Source of the DNA: Azospirillum halopraeferens DSM 3675
Lineage (GTDB): Bacteria > Pseudomonadota > Alphaproteobacteria > Azospirillales > Azospirillaceae
Direction of reading: 5' to 3'
Length of the DNA stretch: 64,000 nt
NCBI RefSeq assembly: GCF_000429625.1
Contig: NZ_AUCF01000004.1
Location: 372,001 to 436,000 of the forward strand
Position numbers and translations under genes: made by a program. Each line of letters starts with the position of its first letter. The stretch's first letter is position 1. Positions 1 through 7,072 of the stretch are shown here, one piece after another. The notes under the pieces were generated by a model, which worked only from the letters and a program-made list of their open reading frames with translations, ran no database searches and was not told the DNA's origin.

Positions 1-1
1 C

Positions 2-1390
2 GAGGTCGGCATCACCTACGGCCTGCGGTTCTTCGAAGAGCCGCCCGCCGATGATGGCGAGCACCTGTGGTTCAAGGTCGGGCGCATTCTGGACTGCCGC
101 GACGACGACCGGTTCGACGCGCTGAAGGAGGCCGTCGTCGACGGCCTCCCCGACACGGTGACCCGTGGTGAGATCCGGATCGTCGAACGGAACCTGGACC
201 GCCTCTACCGCACGATCTGGAAGGACGATGTGATTGCCTACTACACGGAGAAGAGCCAGAGCTACGATCGTGTGCTCGACATCTTCATCCGCGCCAACGA
301 TGGCGGTACGAAGCTCAGCAAGTCCGACCTTCTGCTGTCGATGATCACCTCCAAGTGGGATGGGGTGAATGCCCGTGAGGAGATCTTCAACTTCGTCGAC
401 CGCCTGAACGACGAACTCGACCGCAAGAACGACCTCAACAAGGACTTCGTGATGCGGGCATGTCTCGTGCTGTCCGATCTGGATCATGTCTACAAGGTCA
501 ACAATTTCACCACGGCGAACCTGACCGTCATCCAGCGAAACTGGCCGGAGATCAAGCGGGCGCTGGAGGCGACGCTGCGGCTCGTCAACCGCTTCGGCAT
601 CGACCGCGACACCCTGACCAGCGCCAACGCCTTGCTGCCGATCGCCTACTACCTGTTCAAGCTTGGCAATGGCGTGATGCTCGACGGGACGACGCCCTTC
701 GAGGTCCAGAACCGGCTGCGGATCCGGCGATGGCTCCTCGGCGCGCTGTTGAACAGCGTGTTCGGCGGGACGTCGGACCAGACCATCGGCACCTCTCGCA
801 CCCTGCTCCGCGAGGCGATGGAAACGGAGCGCGACTTCCCGTTTCATGCCCTGACCGATGGGCTGCGTAAGCGCCGCGGACGGGTCGTTGCCTTCGACGA
901 GGAGGCGAACGTGGCGGCCCTGCTGGAGACAACCTACGGACAGCGCACGAGTTTCCTTGCCCTGTCCACTCTCTACGACGAGCAGAACTGGTCGTCGTCG
1001 ATCTACCACATCGACCACATCATCCCGCGCACACTCTGCACCCGCCGCAGCCTTCAGGGGCGCGGCGTTCCGGAAAGCCGCATCGTCGAGATCCTGGACT
1101 GCGTCGACCGGATCGGCAACCTGCAGCTTTTGCTGGGCCGGGAGAACTCCGAAAAGGCCGGCATGCCGTTCGGGGACTGGATACGCACGCGCGACGGCGG
1201 TTTCTTGGATGCGCACCTGATCCCACCTGAACCCCACCTGTGGGTACCGGAGGCCCTGCCGGAGTTCGTCGCGGCGCGCGAGGACCTGATCCGCAAACGC
1301 CTGCGGCTTTACAGCATCTTCGGCGATGCGGCGCCTGCTCCCGCCCCCGCCGGGGACAGCGCGGTCCCTTTGCAGCCGGCTGTGGAATAG
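2..1390 (+). CDS. GmrSD-like DUF262/DUF1524 nuclease (5'-truncated by window)
   Basis: The frame is open from base 2, so the N-terminus lies outside the window and the GTG at 158 is internal. The visible N-terminal part carries the DUF262 (ParB/sulfiredoxin-like NTPase) signature, a D-IFIRANDGGTKLSKSDLLL block followed by SMITSKW. The C-terminal part has the DUF1524 HNH nuclease core IDHIIP at about 1012-1026, followed by the family's usual R-IGNLQLL...N-S-K block. This pairing defines the GmrS-GmrD fusion architecture of type IV, modification-dependent restriction enzymes, and related DUF262 proteins occur throughout phage-defence islands. The C-terminus is a loose Pro/Ala tail. The gene appears intact from where it enters the window. 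Its exact target, such as glucosylated or otherwise modified phage DNA, cannot be read from sequence. Confidence 0.85.
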   Translation, partial: EVGITYGLRFFEEPPADDGEHLWFKVGRILDCRDDDRFDALKEAVVDGLPDTVTRGEIRIVERNLDRLYRTIWKDDVIAYYTEKSQSYDRVLDIFIRANDGGTKLSKSDLLLSMITSKWDGVNAREEIFNFVDRLNDELDRKNDLNKDFVMRACLVLSDLDHVYKVNNFTTANLTVIQRNWPEIKRALEATLRLVNRFGIDRDTLTSANALLPIAYYLFKLGNGVMLDGTTPFEVQNRLRIRRWLLGALLNSVFGGTSDQTIGTSRTLLREAMETERDFPFHALTDGLRKRRGRVVAFDEEANVAALLETTYGQRTSFLALSTLYDEQNWSSSIYHIDHIIPRTLCTRRSLQGRGVPESRIVEILDCVDRIGNLQLLLGRENSEKAGMPFGDWIRTRDGGFLDAHLIPPEPHLWVPEALPEFVAAREDLIRKRLRLYSIFGDAAPAPAPAGDSAVPLQPAVE

Positions 1391-1410
1391 GGCCGACCAC
1401 AGCCGGCACG

Positions 1411-1722
1411 ATGCCGCCTGCGGGGCTGGCGCCGGCCAGCGCCGGCACGCCGACCCTGGCGGTGCCCGTGGCGCGCGACGGCACTGCCTTCGTGCCGGAG
1501 CTCGGCAACGGCAGCGGCTACACCATCGGCCCCAAGGGAGCGGAGCGGAAGGTTGGTGACTATTACCAAGCCTTGCGGGAGCTGCGCGCCATGCCCAAGG
1601 CGTGCTGGCGGCGTCCCAATGCGGTCGGCAACTGGGGGATTGTGACGGCCGTCCGTTGGGAGGAGCGCCCCATCACGGCACCTCGTGTCAACGGAAACGA
1701 ACACTGTTTGCCAGCTGGATAA
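1411..1722 (+). CDS. Small conserved-looking hypothetical protein
   Basis: A 103-residue frame begins with ATG 20 bp after the GmrSD-like stop. The N-terminus is low-complexity Ala/Pro, but residues 28-92 look like a folded domain rich in Gly, Tyr and Trp: FVPELG, GYTIGPKG, a DYYQALRELR helix, then WRRPNAVGNWGIV and VRW. The regular spacing of Trp, Tyr and Gly is unlike the Arg/Ala/Pro-rich shadow frames around it, which is the main reason to accept it. There is no strong ribosome-binding site. I do not recognise a named family or a function. The position right behind a restriction-like gene would fit a co-transcribed accessory gene, but that is only context. Confidence 0.55.
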   Translation: MPPAGLAPASAGTPTLAVPVARDGTAFVPELGNGSGYTIGPKGAERKVGDYYQALRELRAMPKACWRRPNAVGNWGIVTAVRWEERPITAPRVNGNEHCLPAG

Positions 1723-1825
1723 CACCACGCGCGCAACGCGCCGCGCGCCCGCGAGGAACCGGCCGCGGGACGGGGGCGTGCGGGGGACGGGACGGGGGAG
1801 ACGGCGGCGGGCCGCGCGGGCGGCG

Positions 1826-2158
1826 TCAGTCGGCGAATGTGGTGACGGTGAGCGTCAGCAGCCGGTAGCTGGCCTTCGGGTCGGGCTCATCGAGCAGCGC
1901 CGGCAGCACCTCCTCGCGCGGCACGCCGATGCTCCACGTCAGCTTCAGCCGGCCGTGCATAATGATGCCGCCGATGTTGGCGGTGGGAAAGCCGGGGAGG
2001 CAGTCGTCGGCGTGGTCGGCGAGCTTGTGCAGCGCCGCCGGCAGGTCGCGGTCGGTGACGGCGAGCAGGCCGCTCACCAGCCAGACCACGCGGGAGGCGG
2101 GAGGTGGCGCGAGCGACGGGCGCGCGCCGTGGCGGCCATGAACCCGGTCGTCGGTCAT
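1826..2158 (-). CDS. Hypothetical protein, 110 aa
   Basis: The start was placed at the ATG at 2158 because a GAGGA motif lies about 7 bp upstream. An in-frame upstream extension to 2287 is Arg/Ala-rich and unlikely to be real. The product has a hydrophobic segment (VVWLVSGLLAV), an amphipathic helix (LPAALHKLADHADDCLPGF), and then a beta-rich part (IGGIIMHGRLKLTWSIGV) and a C-terminal YRLLTLTVTTFAD. It is soluble-looking, with no signal peptide or clear catalytic motif. It stands alone between the GmrSD-like gene and the DUF429/HD cluster. No function is recognised. Confidence 0.6.
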   Translation of the reverse strand: MTDDRVHGRHGARPSLAPPPASRVVWLVSGLLAVTDRDLPAALHKLADHADDCLPGFPTANIGGIIMHGRLKLTWSIGVPREEVLPALLDEPDPKASYRLLTLTVTTFAD

Positions 2159-2606
2159 GGGAAGTCCTCGGGCTATGATGATGGGAGGGCGCTGCCGCGC
2201 CGCGGCCGCACGCCGGCGCGCGGCGGCATCGACAGCCGCTCGGCCACCCGCGGGCGGCGTCTGCGGGAGGGGAAGCCGAGCCGGCACCGCGGCGTCTTGG
2301 TAGCGCGCGGCACGCTATATACTTCCTATGGTAGCAAATAGGCGGTGCGGGATCCAGCACTTTTTCATACGGCGCGTCGTGCGGTGGCGGCTTGCGCGCG
2401 GGGGCACGGCGCGCGCAGCGATGCGCGGCCGGCGGCCCTCTCCTGCATGCTGGGTCGCCGGACCTGATGGCGTGGCACCTGCTGTGCGCCGTGTATATGG
2501 ATGGACTTGGAACGCCGGGCAGTTACCGGCGCGCATGCCACTTGATGGAAGCGCGCCGGCACCACCACGCATCAGCCTTTCAGCTCAAGGCCCTGCGTCG
2601 CCGGCA
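2159..2606. other. Intergenic, no gene seen
   Basis: These 450 bases hold no frame with convincing coding character. A short A+T-rich dip around 2318-2340 (TATATAC, followed by a purine/A run) is the only likely promoter area and would serve the minus-strand gene ending at 1826 or transcription to the right. No repeats or RNA genes were recognised. Confidence 0.5.
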
Positions 2607-3230
2607 TCACACGTCCGGGGGCCACCAGTACGTGACGTCACGAACCGGCTCAATGGGGGCTGCCGACAGGCTCCGGAGGTCGAGCGTCCACCGCCCGGTG
2701 CTCCCCATCCAGGCGGCCCAGGCGGAGATGAGGGCATCCCACTCGTGGTCGTTGGCGCAGCCGGTTCCCGCGGGACGCCCGAGATGCGTGCCGAGCCACG
2801 CGTCCATCGCAGCTCCCCAGGCGTACCGCCGCCCCGAGAGCGCGCGATAGAGCACCTTGGGGTGCGCTTCGCTGAGCGCGATCCCCGGCCATCGTTCCCG
2901 CAGCCGCATGGCCAACGCCATGCCCTGCACCGCCATGCAGCCGAGCGCGGAGTTGGCCGAGAAGACGCTGCCCCGCACGTCGGGATAGCGCTGCTTCAGC
3001 CAGCGGTCGGCTTGGCGCCAGCCGCACCGCCCGGTTTCCCAGTACAGCAGCGTGTCGATGCCGGCCGCGTCGGGGGCTCGGCCGTCGACTTTCCCCTCGA
3101 ACCACGCCACCGCCTCGTCCACGCTGCACACGGACTGCGTGGCGTGCGTAACGCGCTCACCGGTCGCGTCGAGGAGCGCAACGCCGTTAGCGCTGTCGGC
3201 TCCGCCGGGATCGTATCCGAGCACGATCAT
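2607..3230 (-). CDS. DUF429-like predicted nuclease (RNase H fold)
   Basis: This 207-residue protein opens with the RNase H/RuvC-type first strand MIVLGYDPGGADSANGVALL, which has an Asp at position 7. Later come an acidic YWE segment, an EAHPKVLYRAL block and a C-terminal DHEWDALISAWAAW block. Together these match the pattern of DUF429-family proteins (E-x-HP and D-x-x-DA-x-x-AA), which are predicted ribonuclease H-fold nucleases of unknown physiological substrate. The start at 3230 overlaps the stop of the upstream HD-domain gene by 4 nt (ATGA), so the two are translationally coupled. The HD protein, a nucleotide phosphohydrolase type, and this nuclease-like protein may act together on nucleic acid or nucleotides. 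Confidence 0.7.
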   Translation of the reverse strand: MIVLGYDPGGADSANGVALLDATGERVTHATQSVCSVDEAVAWFEGKVDGRAPDAAGIDTLLYWETGRCGWRQADRWLKQRYPDVRGSVFSANSALGCMAVQGMALAMRLRERWPGIALSEAHPKVLYRALSGRRYAWGAAMDAWLGTHLGRPAGTGCANDHEWDALISAWAAWMGSTGRWTLDLRSLSAAPIEPVRDVTYWWPPDV

Positions 3231-3745
3231 GACTGCCTCCCTAATGCGGTGTTCACGGCGAGCTCGGCCAGACGGGCGAGAAAGCGCCCCTGCGCCGCCG
3301 CGGGCGCCAGCCCGAGGATGCCGCTTCGAACGGCGTCCCTGTCTGCCGCCGGTCGCATGAGCGTTTGCTGCTCCGCCACGAGCATGCGGCGGTCGGCCTC
3401 CCACACGGCGTCGGGAACGGGCAGGGGCAGCCCGGCACGTTCGGCGATCACCGCCAGAACCGCGCTCTCGGCCTCGGCGAAGGCCGGCAGCCGGCGCTTC
3501 ACTGGCGACGGGAGGTCCGAGAGGTAGGCTTCCGCCGCGTCGTGCAGCAGGCCCCACAGCGCATGCTCGTGCGGGCACGCCATCGACACGAGCACGCTGT
3601 GCTCGGCGACCGAGTAGAAGGCGCTGGTGTGCCCGGCAAAGCGGCACTGCAGCGACAGCGCGTGCGCGATATCCCGCAGATCGACGTCCTCAGGGCGCAG
3701 CGCGAAGGGATCGACCTGCCGGCCAGTCCACGTGGTCATCAGCAT
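3227..3745 (-). CDS. HD-domain phosphohydrolase (YfbR-like)
   Basis: The product has 172 residues. The N-terminal TWTGRQVDPFALRPEDVDLRDIAHALSLQCRFAGHT block, then FYSVAEHSVLV, LLHDAAEAYLSDLPSPVK and a downstream E-x-D-R-x-x-x-x-E-x-x-x-LM stretch match small YfbR-like HD phosphohydrolases. Members of that group are 5'-deoxynucleotidases and are common in phages and islands. The metal ligands are visible: His in GHT, His in AEHSV, the HD pair in LLHD, and a later Asp. A GGAGG ribosome-binding site lies about 8 bp upstream of the ATG at 3745. The gene is coupled by ATGA overlap to the DUF429-like gene. A role in nucleotide depletion during phage infection is possible by analogy but is inference. 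Confidence 0.8.
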   Translation of the reverse strand: MLMTTWTGRQVDPFALRPEDVDLRDIAHALSLQCRFAGHTSAFYSVAEHSVLVSMACPHEHALWGLLHDAAEAYLSDLPSPVKRRLPAFAEAESAVLAVIAERAGLPLPVPDAVWEADRRMLVAEQQTLMRPAADRDAVRSGILGLAPAAAQGRFLARLAELAVNTALGRQS

Positions 3746-3758
3746 GGTTCCGGCCTCC

Positions 3759-4034
3759 TCACGCCGTCTTCATGCGGCCAAGGCGGTACGCCACCGTCTT
3801 GATCGAGCCGTCGTCCAGGTAAACGACGTAGGACCGGAGCTTCCGCTCAATGTCCTTGTACGCCGCACCGCCGATGTGCCGCCGCAATCGCGCGCGGCTC
3901 TTTCGGTCCAGGAAGACCACGTCCACCTGGCCGCGCCGTCTCCACTTGCCGAAGTCGGAGACCAGTTCGATGGCCGTCTCCGGGATTGCCCGCCCCTTCG
4001 CGCGTTTCTGCGCATGCTTGGTGTATGTCAGCAT
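3759..4034 (-). CDS. Small DUF4258-like protein
   Basis: The protein has about 91 residues from the ATG at 4034, preceded by a GGTGAG motif. A GTG at 4043 would add three residues. The order is a His/Arg/Lys-rich N-terminus (TKHAQKRAKGRAIPE), a short helix (TAIELVSDFGKW), and beta strands (DVVFLDRKSRARL, LRSYVVYLDDGSIKTVAYR). This resembles DUF4258-type proteins, which open with an H-A-x-x-R-x-x-x-R-x-I motif and are often linked to toxin-like or phage-derived loci. The assignment is by pattern only. It lies 13 bp upstream of the HD-domain gene on the same strand and probably forms a three-gene unit with it and the DUF429-like gene. A single-gene toxin or a small RNA-binding protein are alternatives. 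Confidence 0.6.
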   Translation of the reverse strand: MLTYTKHAQKRAKGRAIPETAIELVSDFGKWRRRGQVDVVFLDRKSRARLRRHIGGAAYKDIERKLRSYVVYLDDGSIKTVAYRLGRMKTA

Positions 4035-4135
4035 TGCACTCACCGTTCATTCGAGGTTGGCGGCCGCGGCGCCTGGTGAGACAATGGCATGGACACGTCG
4101 GACCAGCATCAGTAACTGTTGCAGGGCAGTAGGCC

Positions 4136-4151
4136 CCCTCAATTCTGAGGG
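4136..4151. promoter_or_regulatory. Palindrome upstream of the WYL regulator gene (candidate operator)
   Basis: CCCTCA-ATTC-TGAGGG is a perfect 6-4-6 inverted repeat ending 32 bp before the start codon of the BrxR/CapW-like gene. Regulators of that family bind inverted repeats in their own promoter region, so this is the best candidate autoregulatory site. There is no experimental evidence, and the promoter hexamers around it are weak. Confidence 0.45.
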
Positions 4152-4183
4152 TTGCGCCTCACGGTCAATGGGGAGTCGGGAGC

Positions 4184-5152
4184 ATGAAGGTAAAGGACGC
4201 CAAGAACCTGCCCGCCAAGTACACCTCGCAGAACCGGGAACGACGCGAACGCCTGCAATACATTGAGTTCATGCTGTTCTGGGAGGAGGTTATCAACAAG
4301 TCCAAGATGGCAGATTTCTTCGATGTTTCAGAAAACACCGTGGCTCATGATTTCAAGGTGTATATAGAAGACATCGGGGGAGGAATGCGGTTCGAAAAGG
4401 CTGTCAACCGCTACGTCGCCGAGGACGAGTTCCGCACGAAGATCATTGAGCCCGATGCGGAGGACTACCTTCGCTTCTGCATCAGCGGCGAAGCAACCCC
4501 CGCCATGTTCACGGCCGCCGAGCGCGCCAACGCCAGCGGCATCGAGATCAAGCTTGTGGAAACCCTCGAACGGAAGCGGATCGACCCGATATGCCTGCGG
4601 GCGATCATGCAGGCCATCCGGGCGGGAAAGGAAATCGACATCCTCTACAAGTCCCCGCACCGGGACGACGCTGACGCCGTCCGGATCTTCCCGCACGCCC
4701 TGTGCCACGACGGCTTCCGGTGGGCGTGCCGCTGCTACCGCCGCGACCATGAACGGTTCGGCGACTTGGTCCTCGACCGCGTCGTTGACGTGATGGCGGG
4801 GATGCACGACACCACGCTGAAGGCCAGGGACGACGCCGAGTGGCACGAAGAGTTCGTCGTCGAACTGGAGCCCAACCCCGACCTCGACGATGAGCAGCGG
4901 CGGCACATCGCCGAGCAGTACGGGATGAGGGACGGCATGCTTTGCGTGCCGATGCGGCGCTCGATGATCGTCTACTTCCTCAAGCGCTACCAGATCGAGG
5001 AGAAGAGCACGCGCAAGGCGCCACACCAGGAGCCGCTGGTCGTCCGCAACAGGGAGGAGGTGACCGGGGCGTTGCCGCCCCGCATGCGCGTGCCGCCGGA
5101 AACCGCGTGGGAGGGGGCGGCTGCCGAAGGCATGGTGACGACCACCGCGTGA
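4184..5152 (+). CDS. WYL-domain transcriptional regulator of the BrxR/CapW type
   Basis: The 322-residue product has three parts. Residues 18-90 are a winged helix-turn-helix: RERRERLQYIEFMLFWEEVINKS, then MADFFDVSENTVAHDFKVY and a wing ending NRYVAEDEF. About 125-210 is a WYL-type sensor domain with the family's degenerate signature, IDILYKSP...RIFPHAL and GFRWACRCY...FGDLVLDRV. About 220-300 is the C-terminal domain found in BrxR and CapW, ending PMRRSMIVYFLKRYQIE. These dimeric repressors control BREX, CBASS and other defence loci. Here there is no BREX or CBASS gene nearby; the neighbours are the DUF429/HD set on one side and nuclease genes on the other. That suggests it controls one or more of these systems. 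A perfect palindrome lies just upstream. The C-terminal 35 residues are low complexity. Confidence 0.85.
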   Translation: MKVKDAKNLPAKYTSQNRERRERLQYIEFMLFWEEVINKSKMADFFDVSENTVAHDFKVYIEDIGGGMRFEKAVNRYVAEDEFRTKIIEPDAEDYLRFCISGEATPAMFTAAERANASGIEIKLVETLERKRIDPICLRAIMQAIRAGKEIDILYKSPHRDDADAVRIFPHALCHDGFRWACRCYRRDHERFGDLVLDRVVDVMAGMHDTTLKARDDAEWHEEFVVELEPNPDLDDEQRRHIAEQYGMRDGMLCVPMRRSMIVYFLKRYQIEEKSTRKAPHQEPLVVRNREEVTGALPPRMRVPPETAWEGAAAEGMVTTTA

Positions 5153-5328
5153 TCGCTGGTGCGCATCCCGTTTCCGCTTGGGACTGCCGCGCCGGCAAAT
5201 CGCCGATGACCGCGCCCAGGGCCGCATGCCGGCGCTTCGGCGCGCCGTCCCGTCCTTCCCGCATGGCAAACGCCCGCACGATGGAGCGGGACCCGGGAAG
5301 CGCGCCTATCCCTGTTGTCGCGGCACCA

Positions 5329-5646
5329 TTACAGCAGTCCGCCTGCCGCCAGCATCTCCCTCAGGAGTGCCTCGGCGCGGCCGCGCTTGGATGGCTCGGC
5401 CGAACGCCGCCAGTCGTTCCAGTGCAGTTGCACCCCTGAATCACCGGCCCCGATCTCTCGGATCTGAGCGGCCCCGATGATCCAGGGTCCGTCGCCCGCA
5501 ACCTGACCCTCGACGACGTGCATGGGGTGGTAGGATGGCCCGTTGCTCCAACCGTCGTCGGCGAACGCAATGCCCTTCCGGCCGATCACCAGGGCTGCGA
5601 CGATACGGCGCCCGCCGCGCGGGACCTCGATGGTCAGCGGCGCCAT
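5329..5646 (-). CDS. Hypothetical protein, 105 aa
   Basis: The frame encodes MAPLTIEVPRGGRRIVAALV, then IAFADDGWSNGPSYHPMHVVEG, a beta-rich WIIGAAQIREIG, and a C-terminal amphipathic helix (SKRGRAEALLREMLAAGGLL). The mix of aromatic, acidic and Gly residues is typical of real coding sequence. It lies 42 bp downstream of the PD-(D/E)XK gene on the same strand and is probably co-transcribed with it. No ribosome-binding site is obvious. No family is recognised and no catalytic motif is visible, so a function cannot be proposed. It could be a small partner of the nuclease-like protein. Confidence 0.55.
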   Translation of the reverse strand: MAPLTIEVPRGGRRIVAALVIGRKGIAFADDGWSNGPSYHPMHVVEGQVAGDGPWIIGAAQIREIGAGDSGVQLHWNDWRRSAEPSKRGRAEALLREMLAAGGLL

Positions 5647-5688
5647 GGCGGCGTATCGTTCCGAAAGGCTGACCGCGCCGTCGCCCTT

Positions 5689-6846
5689 TCACGGGTCAGC
5701 CGGGCCGGCGTCCGCGCGCGCGTCCTCGGGCGTTGCCATCGCCTCGGATAGCCAGCGTGAATATTCCAGGAACGCGGTTCTCACCGCCGGGTCGGTCAAG
5801 CGGTCGAGGCGGAAGGCGGGAAAGCCGCTGGTGTTCTGTGTGGACAACGGTTCGCCGAGCAGCCCCTCCAGCGTGTCCATGGCTTGGCGCCGCGCGGCTT
5901 CCGAGGTGAAGCCGGGCGTGTAGCTGAGCCATCGTGTCGCGAGGCTGATGCGTCCCGCGCGCTCGAGGAACAGGGCATAGCGCAGCTTGTTGCCGATGCG
6001 CTTGGCCGCGAAGTACGAGTCCTGCGCGCTGGTGATCGCGACGGTGTCGTACAGCTCCGCCCACGACTGCACGACGGCTTGGCCAAGCTGTCGCATCGCC
6101 GCGCCGTGCTGCGCCTCGAACGCGGCCCACCACTGCTCGTCGGTGATCGGCTCGCGCGCCGGCCTTTCGGACTTCGCCGCTTCCGACGCCGCGGTCTGCC
6201 CGACCACGCGCGGCACCAGGGACCGCAGGCCGGTGTCGGAGACATACTGCTTGATCTCGATGCCGATGACGACGGCCGGGCGCATCTGCTCGTTGAGGAA
6301 CTCGATGATGCGCCGCAGCTCGGGCGGGATGCGGTCGGCCACGAAGACCAGCCGGACCCGGCCGGAGCGCAGGTTGGCTTCGGTGCGCCGCCAGAACTCG
6401 TCCTGGTCTGCCTCGGGGCCGATGAGCTCGGCCAGCACGTCGCCGGGCGCGCGCGCCTGCTGCTCGCACGTCCGTTCCCAGGCGGAGCGCAGCTCGGCCA
6501 TCGGCCAGTAGACGACGCCGTTCGCCGCATAGTCCAGCATCTGGGCCACCACCTCGCGGCGGGCGCGGGGATCGGACCCCCGCTTGGCTTCCACGAGCAC
6601 CGGCACGGCATCCTGGTCGAGGAACAGGTGATCGAGTGACCAGCGCGCGTCGCCGCCGTCCGTATCCGGCACGCCCTGCTCGCGGGCGATCAGCATGAGC
6701 CGCCGCTCGGTGCCGGAGTCGCCGAATCCAAGGACCTCGGGGTGCGAGGCGAGAAGCCGCTGCAGGAGATCCTCGTTCTCGTAGGGGCGCGGCGACAGTC
6801 GCACCAGCGTTCCCCCCTCCGCGATGAGGTAGATGTCTTCGCTCAT
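5689..6846 (-). CDS. PD-(D/E)XK nuclease-like protein, 385 aa
   Basis: The start at ATG 6846 gives MSEDIYLIAEGG; a 25-codon upstream extension is less likely. Residues 22-110 hold a restriction-endonuclease-like fold: Glu in PYENEDLL, then RWSLDHLFLDQDAVPVLVEAKRG, with Asp72/Asp77 and the E86-A-K88 catalytic pair, followed by RREVVAQMLDYAANG. This is the layout of NucS-like and other PD-(D/E)XK enzymes. The C-terminal 230 residues (about 150-385) contain a helical and beta region with VRLVFVADRIPPELRRIIEFLN and VIGIEIKQYV, which looks like a second, decayed nuclease-like repeat, followed by a helical tail. The gene is divergent from the OLD/helicase operon, separated by 226 bp, so they share a regulatory region. 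DNA cleavage in phage defence is the likely role, by context. Confidence 0.75.
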   Translation of the reverse strand: MSEDIYLIAEGGTLVRLSPRPYENEDLLQRLLASHPEVLGFGDSGTERRLMLIAREQGVPDTDGGDARWSLDHLFLDQDAVPVLVEAKRGSDPRARREVVAQMLDYAANGVVYWPMAELRSAWERTCEQQARAPGDVLAELIGPEADQDEFWRRTEANLRSGRVRLVFVADRIPPELRRIIEFLNEQMRPAVVIGIEIKQYVSDTGLRSLVPRVVGQTAASEAAKSERPAREPITDEQWWAAFEAQHGAAMRQLGQAVVQSWAELYDTVAITSAQDSYFAAKRIGNKLRYALFLERAGRISLATRWLSYTPGFTSEAARRQAMDTLEGLLGEPLSTQNTSGFPAFRLDRLTDPAVRTAFLEYSRWLSEAMATPEDARADAGPADP

Positions 6847-7072
6847 GCCGGCCCCGACGTTTCGTTGTGTGGCGTGGCTGTACGCCAGCCCCCATCCTCC
6901 ATATTCCGTCGGATGTGACAACCCCTGCGTTTGCTCATATTGACGCTGCGCTGCCGTACCGCTGCGGAACGCCCGGTTGCTGTCAGGGACTTTTTAACAC
7001 TTCACAGGCATACAGAATCAATTGCATGCACGCTGGCGGTTGGGGCGACGGGGCAAGGTACGGAGGCGCGCA

